Assembly: GCA_031259085.1 (NCBI GenBank)
Contig: JAIRMA010000061.1
Span: forward strand, 1 to 64,000
DNA: 64,000 bases
DNA from: Christensenellaceae bacterium
GTDB lineage: Bacteria > Bacillota > Clostridia > Christensenellales > DTU072
Direction: 5' to 3'
Each line of letters opens with the position of its first letter. Position 1 is the first letter of the stretch. A model generated the notes under the pieces. The model did no database searches, was not told where the DNA came from, and was given only the letters and a program-made list of their open reading frames with translations. The translations under genes and the position numbers were made by a program. This document shows, one piece after another, positions 29,101 to 38,199 of the stretch.

Positions 29101-32100
29101 TAATCCTGAAAACTCAACATATAAGGCTATTCAATATTCATCATCAGATGAGACAATCGCAACTATTGATAAATACGGAAAGATCACAGCCAAAGGTTTA
29201 GGTGTCGCTATAATCACAGCCCGATCAATTCAAAGTGGGGTTTATGACTCTAAACCAATCGAAGTAGCAGTCTTAACCCCACCTTCCTCTATATCATTTA
29301 ATTCAACCTCGCATGCAGTAATTGTAGGTGAGAGTATTAATTTGGGATTTACAGTATTCCCAACTGGAGCGCGACTCAATCCTGATTATTTTACATGGAT
29401 AGTTAGTAATGATACAATTTGTGAAGTATCAAACACTGGGGTCTTAGCCGCTAAAAGTATCCCTGGGATTGTGCAAGTGACACTCAACTATATAGATCCT
29501 TTGTTAAATATAATTATATCTACGTGGTGTACAGTAGCAGTCTCTGATGAGATTACAGCCGTGCAATGGGAAAATTTGCCATCTAAATTAATCTATAGAT
29601 ATGGTGAGGTTTTGGATTTAAGTGATGGATCTATAAAAATAACCACTTTGTATGGAGATATTGTAAACATATTAACCGATTTGCCAGCACTTCTTATTAC
29701 TGGCTTTGATTCGTCTGTTCTCTCAACTAATTCTGAGGTCACTATATCTTATTTTGGATTTTCACTATTCTTTAATGTTTCAATAGTAGATTATGCAAAA
29801 AGTGTCGGGTTTAAAATATTACCCAAGAGCGAGTTTTTGTATGGGGATGAGTTTTCAATAGGAAGTAGTTATATTAGATGGGACCTTGCATCTGGGGCTA
29901 CCTTAGACAAAGCACTCTCTATGTCTGACGTTAGTGGCTATAACAAATATTCAATAGGTCTTGCTACTTTAAAGGTTAGTGTCTATTATAACAATGATTT
30001 GTTTGAATTATATTATGACATCATAATTTGTGATTTCGTTACAAGTATAGATGCCAACATAATAGACATCACTTATGAATTCTGGGATGATTTTAAGCAT
30101 ATGGGTATGTTTTATGCACGGATGAGTTCTGGTAACATCAAAAACATCCCGTTGACTGATGGTGTTTTAACAGGTTTTAATAACACCAAAATAGGCTATC
30201 AAACTGTTACAATATCATATACTGATCCAGCTACCTTAAACGTTTTTGAAGATTTTAGGGAAATCTACATAAAAACTCCCAATGCTAGTCTGCAGATTTC
30301 AGGTGAAGATGAAACAGGAACTTATAGATATTTATTAAACGCTACAACCCCTTATATAACAATAACTGCTTTGATCAACGGGGTTAAAGTTGAACTAAAA
30401 AATTATGAGACGAATGGCATTTGGTATGAGCTCAATAATTTTCAATCATCCTCATCTGATACTTACTTTGATGTTGTTTTATATGTTCTTAAGAACACTA
30501 CAGACATATATGAAGAATTAGCTATCGTCACAGATCTCTATGCTCGAATTATACAGGAGTTTGACGGCATATTAACTGGGAATAAATATCAATATAAATT
30601 TGGTGAGGTAATCGACATACAACTAGAAATAACACCGCTTAACTCAATATACCCTTCCTATAAAATAACACCTACTACTGATATGATTAGCTACCAACCA
30701 ACTTTAATAGGTGTCGAACAAACATATACAGTTTGCTATATAGGTGAAGAGTTTTCTACTATAATTATTATAAACAATTATATGACTGATGTCTTTGTTG
30801 AAAGCGATTCTACAGTAATCTATGGAGATTCTCTAGATATAACGTTTTGGGCAGCTATGGCATACGGAGATAATCTTAACATAACTGATGATATTAAATA
30901 TACTCTAGATACTGCATATTTAGGGCTAGGCAGTCACAGCGTTGCCTATTCTTATATAGGTAGTGTTTTAGGATTTACAGGAGAGCACTATATTGAAATA
31001 ACTATTATTGATGCAGAAGAATCCATCGGTTTACTTGAATCTTTACCAGATCAAATATCCTTCCCATATGGTTCTTCCTTTGATCCTACTATTTCTTTTT
31101 TAATATATATGCGGTCAGGCGCCACAAAAACAATAGCCTATACTCAAGAGTATTTTACAACCCGACCTAGTTATAATCCATATACTTTAGTTAATCAGTC
31201 TATTGTGTTAACATACACCCCATTGAAAATAGTATTCCCAGCTATTACCTTCGTTGCAAAAAACTTTGTAGCGAGCTTGTCTGTTGATAGTGTGTCACAG
31301 AGTGAATATAAGTACGGAGCCGCTCTGTTAATATTTATTACAGCCACATACGCGGATGAGACTACTGCTCCACTCCCTTTAAAGACGCCTAGTGTAGCAG
31401 GTTACACAACAAACTACAATCCCTCTAAAATAGGTTCACAAACGGTCACTATCTCTTATATTGATCCTGTACGTGAAAACATAACATTAACTGTAAACTT
31501 TAATGTTACAGTAATAAATAGTGCTACCTCCCTTGTCATAACTAAAATTCCTACAACTAGTGTTTACAATTATGGTGAGGCATTAAGCTTTTCAGGTGGC
31601 GAGGTAGAAGTCTCATTTTTGAATGGGGATAAGTCTACATACTCAGGACAAAACGTACTAACAAATGTCTCCGTATCTTTTAATTGCTTGATCGCCGGTA
31701 TTCAAGAAGTGGTGTTAACAAAAAGCGGCAAATCGGCTTCATTTTTAGTAACGGTTTCAAGCCTTGATCATGAATCCACGTTAGTATCATCAAGTTCAGG
31801 TAATGCTAGCTTTAATTATACTACTAAATCAGTCACAATAGTTAATTCCTTTAGCTATGCTGCCATTAAGGCAATACTCACAAATCCTTTATACTTAGAC
31901 CTAGTATTCAAATCATCTACTGGCACAGTTATAACTACATCCAATATGGTTAGCACAATAACTAGCGCTTCACGCCTCTGTATTGTTAACAAAAGTGGCA
32001 CTGTAGTCAGAGAGTATACAATATGGCTAGCAGGTGATGCTAACCTGGATGGGGTTTTCGATATTGATGACTTGAATTACTTAGCAAACCAATATTTGAG

Positions 32101-32278
32101 CAAAAACGGACAAACCGAAATAACAGATTATGACTATGATGGGACTTTTAGCTTGACTGATTTAATTAATTGGGCAAAAAAATCAAGAGCTAAAGACACA
32201 ACCAATGAAACACAGTCTGTTAATTATATACTGCCAAATGAATTACTAAAGCGTAAGGAAAATTACATTGAAAAATAA
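26108..32278 (+). CDS. secreted M6-family metalloprotease with RCC1-like, Ig-like and dockerin modules
   Basis: This 2056-residue protein begins with a signal peptide (about 1-25). The M6 (immune inhibitor A-like) catalytic domain spans about 100-450, with the zinc motif HEFGHVLGAPD at 338-348 and a Met-turn region NWDLMA near 361-366. Residues about 700-960 hold RCC1-like beta-propeller repeats of the form IAAGxxHTxxLxxDGTVxxxG. Two Big_2-like Ig domains follow (about 978-1135), then a series of Ig-like modules with a recurring YxYGE or YGD motif up to about 1890. The C-terminus (about 1976-2035) is a type I dockerin: two calcium loops, GDANLDGVFDIDDL and DYDYDGTFSLTDL. The start has GGGTG just upstream. 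It is probably transcribed with the downstream lipoprotein gene, which overlaps it by 11 bases. All catalytic residues expected of the family are visible, so an active extracellular protease is likely. Its substrate is unknown. Confidence 0.92.
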   Translation: MSKKIILLQILIFALIIAFCVSPLQDSTNTTTDFGLYTYDRHFLIDGIDYNILQSGESDFQYYHDTNGFVLLKESNGIYYATLDNAGRVISSGVDIIKSSNLKIAAVNKITRYQIDTVKNSEFVLEYINNDTSGILENLKNSEDNTSTISTDKIEIKNLVIFICFAGETSLKNDLIASADTIVASRLNSSANSMKDYYSDISYGYVNVDSLLPNSGGTVSAIYQDGYQRSYYAVSDSYTRTNREARLLTAAVNSIKSKFTDFSDYDLDLDDDGNIDSVSFIVSGADNNVHGGLLWPHAWNLEVITQSVGIQSPQINGMDVAKYTFNFVSDFNYGVVCHEFGHVLGAPDLYHNTSDFVPVGNWDLMATNNKVPQYPLVYTRDKYFNGINPDSIITVTDSGAFSLTPVTTASNMDPIAIKILTGRANEYFMAEYRNPDVSGDYDADIPGTGLIIYRINTQAKEGNLYAKYKDSNNPDEVYIFRPSVATGATYAKSRLDLNYAALSPNNQYFNSIGKFTGASSYDYNSLHFSDGTNSGIIIEAVSIDAESIDFIVKFSKDYSIDSNYFNNKIQLDQASLVNNTYSGVLVDMWVDDIALQNILSISIELRTQSNNLIATNTLKRLQFVNTYNQGDRNFVSPFIINNKGQLVFSVFSHGLIDKSQTPKIVVLKVLGADKSLHEYRIPIDANSIDWTDILNTALDSNPSVYAGPRLSAGIRIDGSIVITTSLTSGQWAIIDPLYTASKIAAGLTHTLVLRNDLTVFAAGSDTYYELNTSGWSEIIDIAAGQYTSYGLKSDGTVVSTGLNNKGQISVSNWTDIIAIAAGSQHVVGLKKDGTVVTSGEAGEKLNTSSWSDIVTVVAGTTFTAALNSSGRVFIAGSIVGADNVKSWSGIQKIIAGTDFLYGLTSDGTVLSLGSNSYGQCDTQELADIISMAAGERHGIFLRSDGEVFFTGSNNPSYPIITPMPNLIYDEYISAQAITLTLESNLVEVGTRVTTEVTFNPENSTYKAIQYSSSDETIATIDKYGKITAKGLGVAIITARSIQSGVYDSKPIEVAVLTPPSSISFNSTSHAVIVGESINLGFTVFPTGARLNPDYFTWIVSNDTICEVSNTGVLAAKSIPGIVQVTLNYIDPLLNIIISTWCTVAVSDEITAVQWENLPSKLIYRYGEVLDLSDGSIKITTLYGDIVNILTDLPALLITGFDSSVLSTNSEVTISYFGFSLFFNVSIVDYAKSVGFKILPKSEFLYGDEFSIGSSYIRWDLASGATLDKALSMSDVSGYNKYSIGLATLKVSVYYNNDLFELYYDIIICDFVTSIDANIIDITYEFWDDFKHMGMFYARMSSGNIKNIPLTDGVLTGFNNTKIGYQTVTISYTDPATLNVFEDFREIYIKTPNASLQISGEDETGTYRYLLNATTPYITITALINGVKVELKNYETNGIWYELNNFQSSSSDTYFDVVLYVLKNTTDIYEELAIVTDLYARIIQEFDGILTGNKYQYKFGEVIDIQLEITPLNSIYPSYKITPTTDMISYQPTLIGVEQTYTVCYIGEEFSTIIIINNYMTDVFVESDSTVIYGDSLDITFWAAMAYGDNLNITDDIKYTLDTAYLGLGSHSVAYSYIGSVLGFTGEHYIEITIIDAEESIGLLESLPDQISFPYGSSFDPTISFLIYMRSGATKTIAYTQEYFTTRPSYNPYTLVNQSIVLTYTPLKIVFPAITFVAKNFVASLSVDSVSQSEYKYGAALLIFITATYADETTAPLPLKTPSVAGYTTNYNPSKIGSQTVTISYIDPVRENITLTVNFNVTVINSATSLVITKIPTTSVYNYGEALSFSGGEVEVSFLNGDKSTYSGQNVLTNVSVSFNCLIAGIQEVVLTKSGKSASFLVTVSSLDHESTLVSSSSGNASFNYTTKSVTIVNSFSYAAIKAILTNPLYLDLVFKSSTGTVITTSNMVSTITSASRLCIVNKSGTVVREYTIWLAGDANLDGVFDIDDLNYLANQYLSKNGQTEITDYDYDGTFSLTDLINWAKKSRAKDTTNETQSVNYILPNELLKRKENYIEK

Positions 32279-32966
32279 CTATCTGATCGTAGTCATACTA
32301 CTACTTTTATTATTTGTTACTTTAACAAGCTGTACTTCAAAAACTCCTATCAGATTAGAAGTATCAGATGGTTCTTTTAAAGAACAGTATAATCTAGATG
32401 ATGAATTAGACTTAACAGATGCAAAATTACGTGCTTGGTACAGTAAAACCAAAAGCGAGGAAGTTAGTATTAATCGCGCAATGGTCTCTGGATTCGATTC
32501 GCACACTCCCGGGGTTGGTAAGATCTTAGTTGTGTCCTACAAAGGTGCTCAATTAAATATAGAATACGACATATTATCTGATAGCGATGTAGATACCCCT
32601 TTTAGAATAGTAGCAAGTGGTGCCACAAATAACACGCTAAGTATTTCTACAAAAAACACAGAGCGCATTGAAAACGGAGTTTGCGGTGTCTCTTTGACGC
32701 TTTCTCTAACTGGACTTGTCTTTAACGGGATTACAAATTATGATACTGAAAACTTTAATTTGACATATATAGAGACTGCTACTACAATAAAAATAGTCTT
32801 TTATACTAAAGGCGATTATATCATAACTTCATCTGGGGAATTGTTTAAAATTAATTTTTCTAAAGACTCTAACAGTAGCATTTATCGCGTCGGAATAACA
32901 GATATAGTAATGAGTGATGGATATAGAGACTACAACGAAATTCCAGCGGTTACCTTCACTTACTAG
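32268..32966 (+). CDS. lipoprotein with Ig-like and cohesin-like domains
   Basis: The start is TTG with AAGGA (32255-32259) eight bases upstream. It lies inside the protease gene, so translation is probably coupled. Residues 1-22 are a lipoprotein signal peptide with lipobox LTSC (Cys22). Residues about 28-103 resemble the group 3 bacterial Ig domain (YNLDDELDL, then a VSYKG strand). Residues about 108-232 resemble a cohesin: an opening strand, the segment GVCGVSLTLSLTGLVF, a central IVFYTKGDYIITSSGELFKI and a final strand near the C-terminus. Because the neighbouring gene ends in a dockerin, I infer that this lipoprotein anchors the protease to the membrane. The cohesin call rests on pattern and context and could be another beta-sandwich. 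Confidence 0.8.
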   Translation: MKNNYLIVVILLLLLFVTLTSCTSKTPIRLEVSDGSFKEQYNLDDELDLTDAKLRAWYSKTKSEEVSINRAMVSGFDSHTPGVGKILVVSYKGAQLNIEYDILSDSDVDTPFRIVASGATNNTLSISTKNTERIENGVCGVSLTLSLTGLVFNGITNYDTENFNLTYIETATTIKIVFYTKGDYIITSSGELFKINFSKDSNSSIYRVGITDIVMSDGYRDYNEIPAVTFTY

Positions 32967-34090
32967 CTTTGTGAATTAATAATTTTCATGTCTAGCATTA
33001 GCTCTATGTTCTTAAACAAAACCCCACGCGGGCGTTTTTCATTGTGTGCTGCTATAGCTTTTCTGACTGTAGTATATGCATCACTGTCATCTAAAAAGTC
33101 CTTCAAACAAGCAATTAAAGCCGCTATATTAAAAACGGGCACAATAACCCCAGCGGCCGATAAAAATTGGAATATTCGCTGTTCCCTCTCTCCTCTAGGC
33201 TCTAACAGAAAATATAGTCCACCCGCATATAGGGTTTTTGCAATAGCAAGTGGCTGTGGCCTGCCTATTACAATAGAGGCATGCTCATATAATGGGAATG
33301 ATGATCTTCCCTCATTTATTGCGACTAAATCGCTCTGATGTGCATGAGTTAATAGATTGCGGTCCTTGCCACAATCGACCACGATATTATAATACTGTTT
33401 TTGCTCAGATAATATATCAAATGTCTGTCTTATGCCCACGGCATCTGTTAGTGGTGTTGAGACTAAAACTAAGGGTTTATCTATACTAAACCCAAATTCA
33501 GAAAATAAAGCCGCCTTGTTCGTTTTTTTGTCAAAAACTGGGTTTATCGGAAAATCCGATATTATAACTTTATCTTCAGGGATATTGTTGTTTACTAGTG
33601 TGGTCTTTATTGCCATGTTTTCTACGAAAAATTTATCTATTTTGTTGTCCGCAATCCTCAAATCTAAAACATAATCTGTTATGACCATTATGATAGGGAT
33701 GTCTGGCATAGCTTTGTCTCTAGCTACTAAAACATCCTCTATTAATGAGGCATCATTTAGAATTATCAGGTCAGGATTGTACCTTATAAGTATGTTATAT
33801 GCCGTGACGTGTGATGCTTTCTTTGAATTAAATTTTGGCAGACCCTTAGGTCTTTTATCCATCATTAATGAAGATAACTTAAACCGGGTTTTTTGCGCAA
33901 AGCGTCTAACTGCTCCATCCTCACTAAAAAACCGTTCGACTATTAGCTTGAATGGTATGCTCCTAAATTCATCCTCCCCTATTATTATTGTGAGATTATT
34001 AATATCAGTTGCTAGATAATCTTTAATGGCTTGTGCGCTTTCTATATACGGCTCATCTGTAAAGATAATTGTCGTTCTCTTATTCTTCAT
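32963..34090 (-). CDS. degenerate MGDG synthase/UgtP-like glycosyltransferase
   Basis: The gene codes for 375 residues from the ATG at 34090, which has GGAG eight bases upstream. An in-frame ATG at 34108 has no such site. The middle of the protein (IRYNPDLIILND, then IPIIMVITDYVLDLRIADNKIDKFFV) matches the acceptor half of processive diacylglycerol glucosyltransferases such as UgtP, and PEDKVIISDFPINPVF matches the interdomain segment of that family. However, the N-terminal glycine/histidine motif expected after the first strand is absent (FTDEPYIESAQ instead). The nucleotide-sugar site TKPGG is replaced by GRPQP. It may be an inactive or re-purposed family member. Its stop shares the CTAG tetramer with the convergent lipoprotein gene. 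Confidence 0.75.
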   Translation of the reverse strand: MKNKRTTIIFTDEPYIESAQAIKDYLATDINNLTIIIGEDEFRSIPFKLIVERFFSEDGAVRRFAQKTRFKLSSLMMDKRPKGLPKFNSKKASHVTAYNILIRYNPDLIILNDASLIEDVLVARDKAMPDIPIIMVITDYVLDLRIADNKIDKFFVENMAIKTTLVNNNIPEDKVIISDFPINPVFDKKTNKAALFSEFGFSIDKPLVLVSTPLTDAVGIRQTFDILSEQKQYYNIVVDCGKDRNLLTHAHQSDLVAINEGRSSFPLYEHASIVIGRPQPLAIAKTLYAGGLYFLLEPRGEREQRIFQFLSAAGVIVPVFNIAALIACLKDFLDDSDAYTTVRKAIAAHNEKRPRGVLFKNIELMLDMKIINSQS

Positions 34091-34134
34091 TGCTTTTCTC
34101 CATAACAATTGAAAAAAGTAGTGTCATTAGTGGA

Positions 34135-35778
34135 CTAAACTTCAATAACAATAGGTATTACCATAACTCTACGTTTAAATTGATTAAATATTATTTTGGA
34201 TACAATACGCCTAACAACCGATTTAGCATCAGTTACATCAATCTCAGTAACGCCCGTTGTCGCAAAATGCGACACGATTGAATCCTTAATAGTCTCTAAT
34301 AGATTTTCTGGCATTATAGTCCCTCTCATTATAATTATGGGCGGATTAATGCTCTCATCGTTTTGAGATAGAGTCACTATGACTATTACTATTCCGTCCT
34401 CAGAAATTGTTTTTCTATCCCTTATTAGCACCTCAGAATTCTCTTGTAGATTTCCATCGAGCATAATATTCCCGGATTGAACTTTTTCTCTCGCCACAAT
34501 TTGTGCCCTGGAAACTCCATAAATTCTGCCAAGCTCTGGTATTTTAGTGTTTTCTTTAGGGACGCCCATAAGTTCAGCTAGTTCAACATGCTTTTTTAAA
34601 TGCCTGTATTCACCATGCATTGGTATGAAAAAGTTCGGTCTTACAAGCGCTAACATCATTTTTAGTTCTTCCCTACACGCATGCCCTGACACATGCACTG
34701 CTCTCAATGAATCATATAATACATCAGCACCTAACCTAGACAGATTATTAATTAGCTTATATATCATCTTTTCATTGCCAGGGATAGAACTAGCTGATAT
34801 GATTATCGTATCATTAGCATTAATACTTACTTTTTTAAAGTCATTCATGCTCATGCGTGATAATGCAGATTCTGGCTCGCCCTGAGTGCCTGTAGTTATT
34901 ATACACAGTTTATCGATTGGTACAGCGGAAATTTTGTCGATATCAACTATGCTAGAAAAAGGGTAGTTTAATTCCTTTATGTTTGCAGCAATTTTAGCAA
35001 TGTTCTCCATAGACCGTCCACTAAAAGCAATTCTCCTACCATACTTTATTGCACAATTAATTATCTGTTGGATTCGATGAATGTTAGATGCGAATGTTGC
35101 AACTAAAATTCGTTTTGTGACGTTTGCTGCAAATATTTGGTCTAGATTCTCCCCCACAGTGCGCTCAGACATAGTATAGCCATCGCGTTCTACATTTGTT
35201 GAGTCTTGTAGCATTAATAAAACGCCTTTTGTCCCTAGTTCTGCAATCCTTGCTAAATCACTGCGCTTTCCGTCAATTGGAGTTTGATCTATTTTAAAAT
35301 CACCAGTGAAAAACACAACACCTTTAGGCGTAGTGATTGCAATGGCAAAACAGCCCGCAATAGAATGTGTCACACGTATGAACTCTATAGTTAGATTTCC
35401 AAGAGTCACAATGTCTGATGGCAACACTTTGTTTAACTTTACATTCTCGATTTTTTGTTCTGTTAATTTGTGTTGTACTAAGGCTATTGTTAAATTTGAT
35501 CCGTATACAGGCACATTTATATCTTTTAACAGATACGGTAGAGCACCAATATGATCCTCGTGCCCATGGGTTAATATTATTCCTTTTATCTTTTCTTTAT
35601 TTTGTATTAGATATGTATAATCGGGTATAACATAATCTATACCAGGCATCTCGTCTGAACTAGGAAATGATAATCCAGCATCTATTATCAACATATCATT
35701 TTCATATTCAAGGACGGTCATGTTTTTACCAATCTCACCAATTCCGCCTAAAAATAATAATTTTATTTCCTTAGTCAA
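34135..35778 (-). CDS. rnj: ribonuclease J
   Basis: RNase J is a cytoplasmic metallo-beta-lactamase-fold 5' exonuclease and endonuclease that matures rRNA and degrades mRNA in Gram-positive bacteria. The 547 residues match the usual length. The zinc motif HGHEDH is at 71-76, the beta-CASP domain follows, and the C-terminal domain ends in the segment rich in RR and IPIVIEV. The start is TTG with a strong GGAGGT seven bases upstream. The gene is followed after about 44 bases by the glycosyltransferase gene on the same strand. A promoter lies at 35827-35855. It sits next to pnp and rnpB, so three RNA-processing genes are close together here. Confidence 0.96.
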   Translation of the reverse strand: MTKEIKLLFLGGIGEIGKNMTVLEYENDMLIIDAGLSFPSSDEMPGIDYVIPDYTYLIQNKEKIKGIILTHGHEDHIGALPYLLKDINVPVYGSNLTIALVQHKLTEQKIENVKLNKVLPSDIVTLGNLTIEFIRVTHSIAGCFAIAITTPKGVVFFTGDFKIDQTPIDGKRSDLARIAELGTKGVLLMLQDSTNVERDGYTMSERTVGENLDQIFAANVTKRILVATFASNIHRIQQIINCAIKYGRRIAFSGRSMENIAKIAANIKELNYPFSSIVDIDKISAVPIDKLCIITTGTQGEPESALSRMSMNDFKKVSINANDTIIISASSIPGNEKMIYKLINNLSRLGADVLYDSLRAVHVSGHACREELKMMLALVRPNFFIPMHGEYRHLKKHVELAELMGVPKENTKIPELGRIYGVSRAQIVAREKVQSGNIMLDGNLQENSEVLIRDRKTISEDGIVIVIVTLSQNDESINPPIIIMRGTIMPENLLETIKDSIVSHFATTGVTEIDVTDAKSVVRRIVSKIIFNQFKRRVMVIPIVIEV

Positions 35779-35826
35779 GTTACCTCCAAATAGTTAATCT
35801 AACTATATGTAAAAAGTCATTCTATA

Positions 35827-35855
35827 ATTATATATCATGCGCTTTAAATAAACAA
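35827..35855 (-). promoter_or_regulatory. probable promoter of the RNase J gene
   Basis: On the minus strand TTGTTT (35855-35850) is followed after 17 bases by a perfect TATAAT (35832-35827). The leader before the TTG start would be about 40 bases and contains GGAGGT. Confidence 0.55.
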
Positions 35856-35958
35856 CGTTTTATTCACATATGCTTTGTTTTAAAGCACTACAGAATTTTA
35901 GGATTTTTTGTAGTATAAGCCTAATTTAACCATCTTTATGCTACCGTTTTTCTATATG

Positions 35959-36008
35959 AAAAACGGCACAAAAAAGAACAATTTCAAATTATCCCCTTTG
36001 TGTGCCGT
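35959..36008 (-). terminator. terminator of the rpsO-pnp unit
   Basis: Reading the minus strand, ACGGCACA (36008-36001) pairs with TGTGCCGT (35970-35963), extended by AAAG pairing with CTTT, and is followed by a T run (35963-35959). It starts 20 bases after the pnp stop. A second small hairpin (35943-35966, CCGTTTTTC pairing with GAAAAACGG) overlaps it. Confidence 0.7.
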
Positions 36009-36028
36009 CAATATTTGTTTTATATAAA

Positions 36029-38113
36029 TTAGAGTTTTTCAATCAATTGTAAATCAACCCGGCCTCTTTCATCTATTCTTATAACTCGCACTTTAGCACG
36101 ATCACCTACATCAATGATATCTTCTACCCGCTCAATTCTCTTTTTGGAAAGCTTACTGATGTGAATCATCCCTTCCTTCCCAGGTGCTAGTTCAACAAAA
36201 GCCCCAATTTGTATTACCTTAACAACAACACCTATGAATTCGTCATTGGGCTCTATGTCTTTAGCAATAGCCAGTATTATAGCTTTTGCACGGTCAGCCA
36301 TCGCAGCGTCTGAAGTTGCAACAAAAACAGTCCCGTCATCGCTTATATCAATTTTGACACCTGTTTCTTCTATTATTTTATTAATAACCTTGCCACCACT
36401 ACCAATTACATCCTTGATTTTGTTAGTATTGATAGTAAAACTTATTATTTTTGGTGCATACTGACTTAATTCAGCCCGCGGGGTACTTATTACCTCGTTC
36501 ATTTTGCCTAAAATATGTAAACGTCCAACCCTTGCTTGTTCAAGTGCAGTTCTTAATATAGTTTCATTAATCCCTTTGATTTTAATGTCCATCTGAATTG
36601 CAGTAATACCAGTCTCAGTACCCGCTACTTTGAAATCCATATCACCAAAGAAATCCTCAATACCTTGTATATCAGTCAAGATATGTAGCTTATTGTTAAC
36701 CTCATCTTTTATAAGCCCCATAGCAATCCCAGCAACAGGTGCTTTGATCGGGACTCCAGCGTCCATCAGAGCTAAGGTGGAACCACAAACACTTGCTTGT
36801 GAAGTGCTACCGTTTGAGGATATTACTTCAGATACAGTACGTATTGCATACGGAAAAACTTCTTCACTAGGTATCACTGGCTCTAAAGCACGCTCAGCTA
36901 ACGCTCCATGTCCTATTTCTCGTCTGCCTGGGCTCCTAAGCGCCTTAGCTTCACCTGTGCTGTATGGGGGCATGTTATAATGATGCATGTATCTCTTGAA
37001 AAAATCATCATCTAATCCCTCTAGCTTTTGGACTTCAGAAATAGTACCAAGTGTTGCTGTAGTCATAACCTGTGTCTGACCACGTGTGAACACGCCTGTC
37101 CCATGAACCCTGGGCAGAATGCCAACCTCACACCAGATGGGTCTGATCTCTTTTAATGTTCTTCCATCTGGGCGTACGTTTTTTTCTGCGATCATAAAAC
37201 GTACACATTCTTTCTTCATTGCATAGAGTATATCTTTGACATCTGTTAAATTGTCTTTATATATCTCTTCAAAATGATCTAGGATCTCTTTGTCTATTAT
37301 GTATTCGCGTTCCTCTCTCTCGCTCCTGTTAAAAGTGTCAAACATATAATCAACTTTGCTTTTTGCATACTCTTTTACAGCGCGCTCGATTTCTTCAGGT
37401 GCACGGTGAAGTTCTATATCTCTTTTTGGTTTGCCTACAGCTTTGACTATTGTATCTATAAAGGCTGTTATTTTCTTTATCTCTTCGTGTCCAAATAAAA
37501 TAGCCTGGATCATTTCCTCCTCAGAGATCATGTCAGCCCCAGCCTCAACCATCATTATTGCGTCTTGAGTCCCGCTCAAAGTCAAGTGTAGTTTGGATGC
37601 CTCTTTTTGTGCCACGTCTGGATTTATAATATACTTGCCATCAATCATCGAAACGACAACTGAACCTGTAGGTCCATTAAATGGTATATCTGAGACCGAT
37701 AAGGCAATTGAGCTACCAATCATCGCAAAAACTTCTGGTGGAATATTTGTATCAACAGATAAAGCAGTAGCAACAACTGCTACGTCGTTATAAAAACCCT
37801 TTGGAAATAATGGTCTAAGTGGCCTATCTATTAATCGTGAGGTCAAAATTGCCTTGTCACTAGGCCTGCCTTCCCTCTTTTTAAACCCGCCTGGGATTTT
37901 GCCTACGGCGTACATTTTTTCTTCAAAATCAACACCTAGCGGAAAAAAATCAATCCCCTCACGTGGGTCTTTTGACATTGTTACATTTGTTAAGACTACT
38001 GTGTCACCACAACGGATCAGGCATTCGCCGTTACTGTGCGAACAATATCCCCCAATTTCAACGGACACATCGCGTCCGCCAATAGTCGTAGTAAAAATTT
38101 TACTATCCTTCAT
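36029..38113 (-). CDS. pnp: polyribonucleotide nucleotidyltransferase (PNPase)
   Basis: PNPase is a phosphorolytic 3'-5' exoribonuclease acting in mRNA decay. At 694 residues it has the normal length. Two RNase PH domains are visible (about 10-225 and 310-550), with FFKRYMHHYNMPPYSTGE and GRREIGHGALAERAL in the second. A KH domain follows with GSGG in place of GxxG (IKDVIGSGGKVINKI), then an S1 domain (GVVVKVIQIGAFVELAPGKEGMIHISKL). The start ATG has AGGAGG close upstream. The gene lies 86 bases downstream of rpsO on the same strand, the classical rpsO-pnp order, and ends at a clear terminator. Confidence 0.98.
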   Translation of the reverse strand: MKDSKIFTTTIGGRDVSVEIGGYCSHSNGECLIRCGDTVVLTNVTMSKDPREGIDFFPLGVDFEEKMYAVGKIPGGFKKREGRPSDKAILTSRLIDRPLRPLFPKGFYNDVAVVATALSVDTNIPPEVFAMIGSSIALSVSDIPFNGPTGSVVVSMIDGKYIINPDVAQKEASKLHLTLSGTQDAIMMVEAGADMISEEEMIQAILFGHEEIKKITAFIDTIVKAVGKPKRDIELHRAPEEIERAVKEYAKSKVDYMFDTFNRSEREEREYIIDKEILDHFEEIYKDNLTDVKDILYAMKKECVRFMIAEKNVRPDGRTLKEIRPIWCEVGILPRVHGTGVFTRGQTQVMTTATLGTISEVQKLEGLDDDFFKRYMHHYNMPPYSTGEAKALRSPGRREIGHGALAERALEPVIPSEEVFPYAIRTVSEVISSNGSTSQASVCGSTLALMDAGVPIKAPVAGIAMGLIKDEVNNKLHILTDIQGIEDFFGDMDFKVAGTETGITAIQMDIKIKGINETILRTALEQARVGRLHILGKMNEVISTPRAELSQYAPKIISFTINTNKIKDVIGSGGKVINKIIEETGVKIDISDDGTVFVATSDAAMADRAKAIILAIAKDIEPNDEFIGVVVKVIQIGAFVELAPGKEGMIHISKLSKKRIERVEDIIDVGDRAKVRVIRIDERGRVDLQLIEKL

Positions 38114-38175
38114 TAATCCTCCTGTTTCCTATGAAAACATATCTTTATATATAAATTATTTTTCTAACTTGAAAT

Positions 38176-38195
38176 GAGCGGGATAAATCCCGCTC
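38176..38195 (-). other. hairpin between rpsO and pnp
   Basis: A perfect 8-bp stem GAGCGGGA/TCCCGCTC with a 4-base loop starts four bases after the rpsO stop. No T run follows on the minus strand. In other bacteria the rpsO-pnp spacer holds an RNase-processed stem used for PNPase autocontrol. Here it could be such a site or a partial terminator; this is inference. Confidence 0.55.
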
Positions 38196-38199
38196 TTGA

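Noticed and set aside
32988..33338. Plus-strand frame opposite the glycosyltransferase gene
   Set aside because: The minus-strand gene has a good ribosome binding site and family similarity; this frame has neither.
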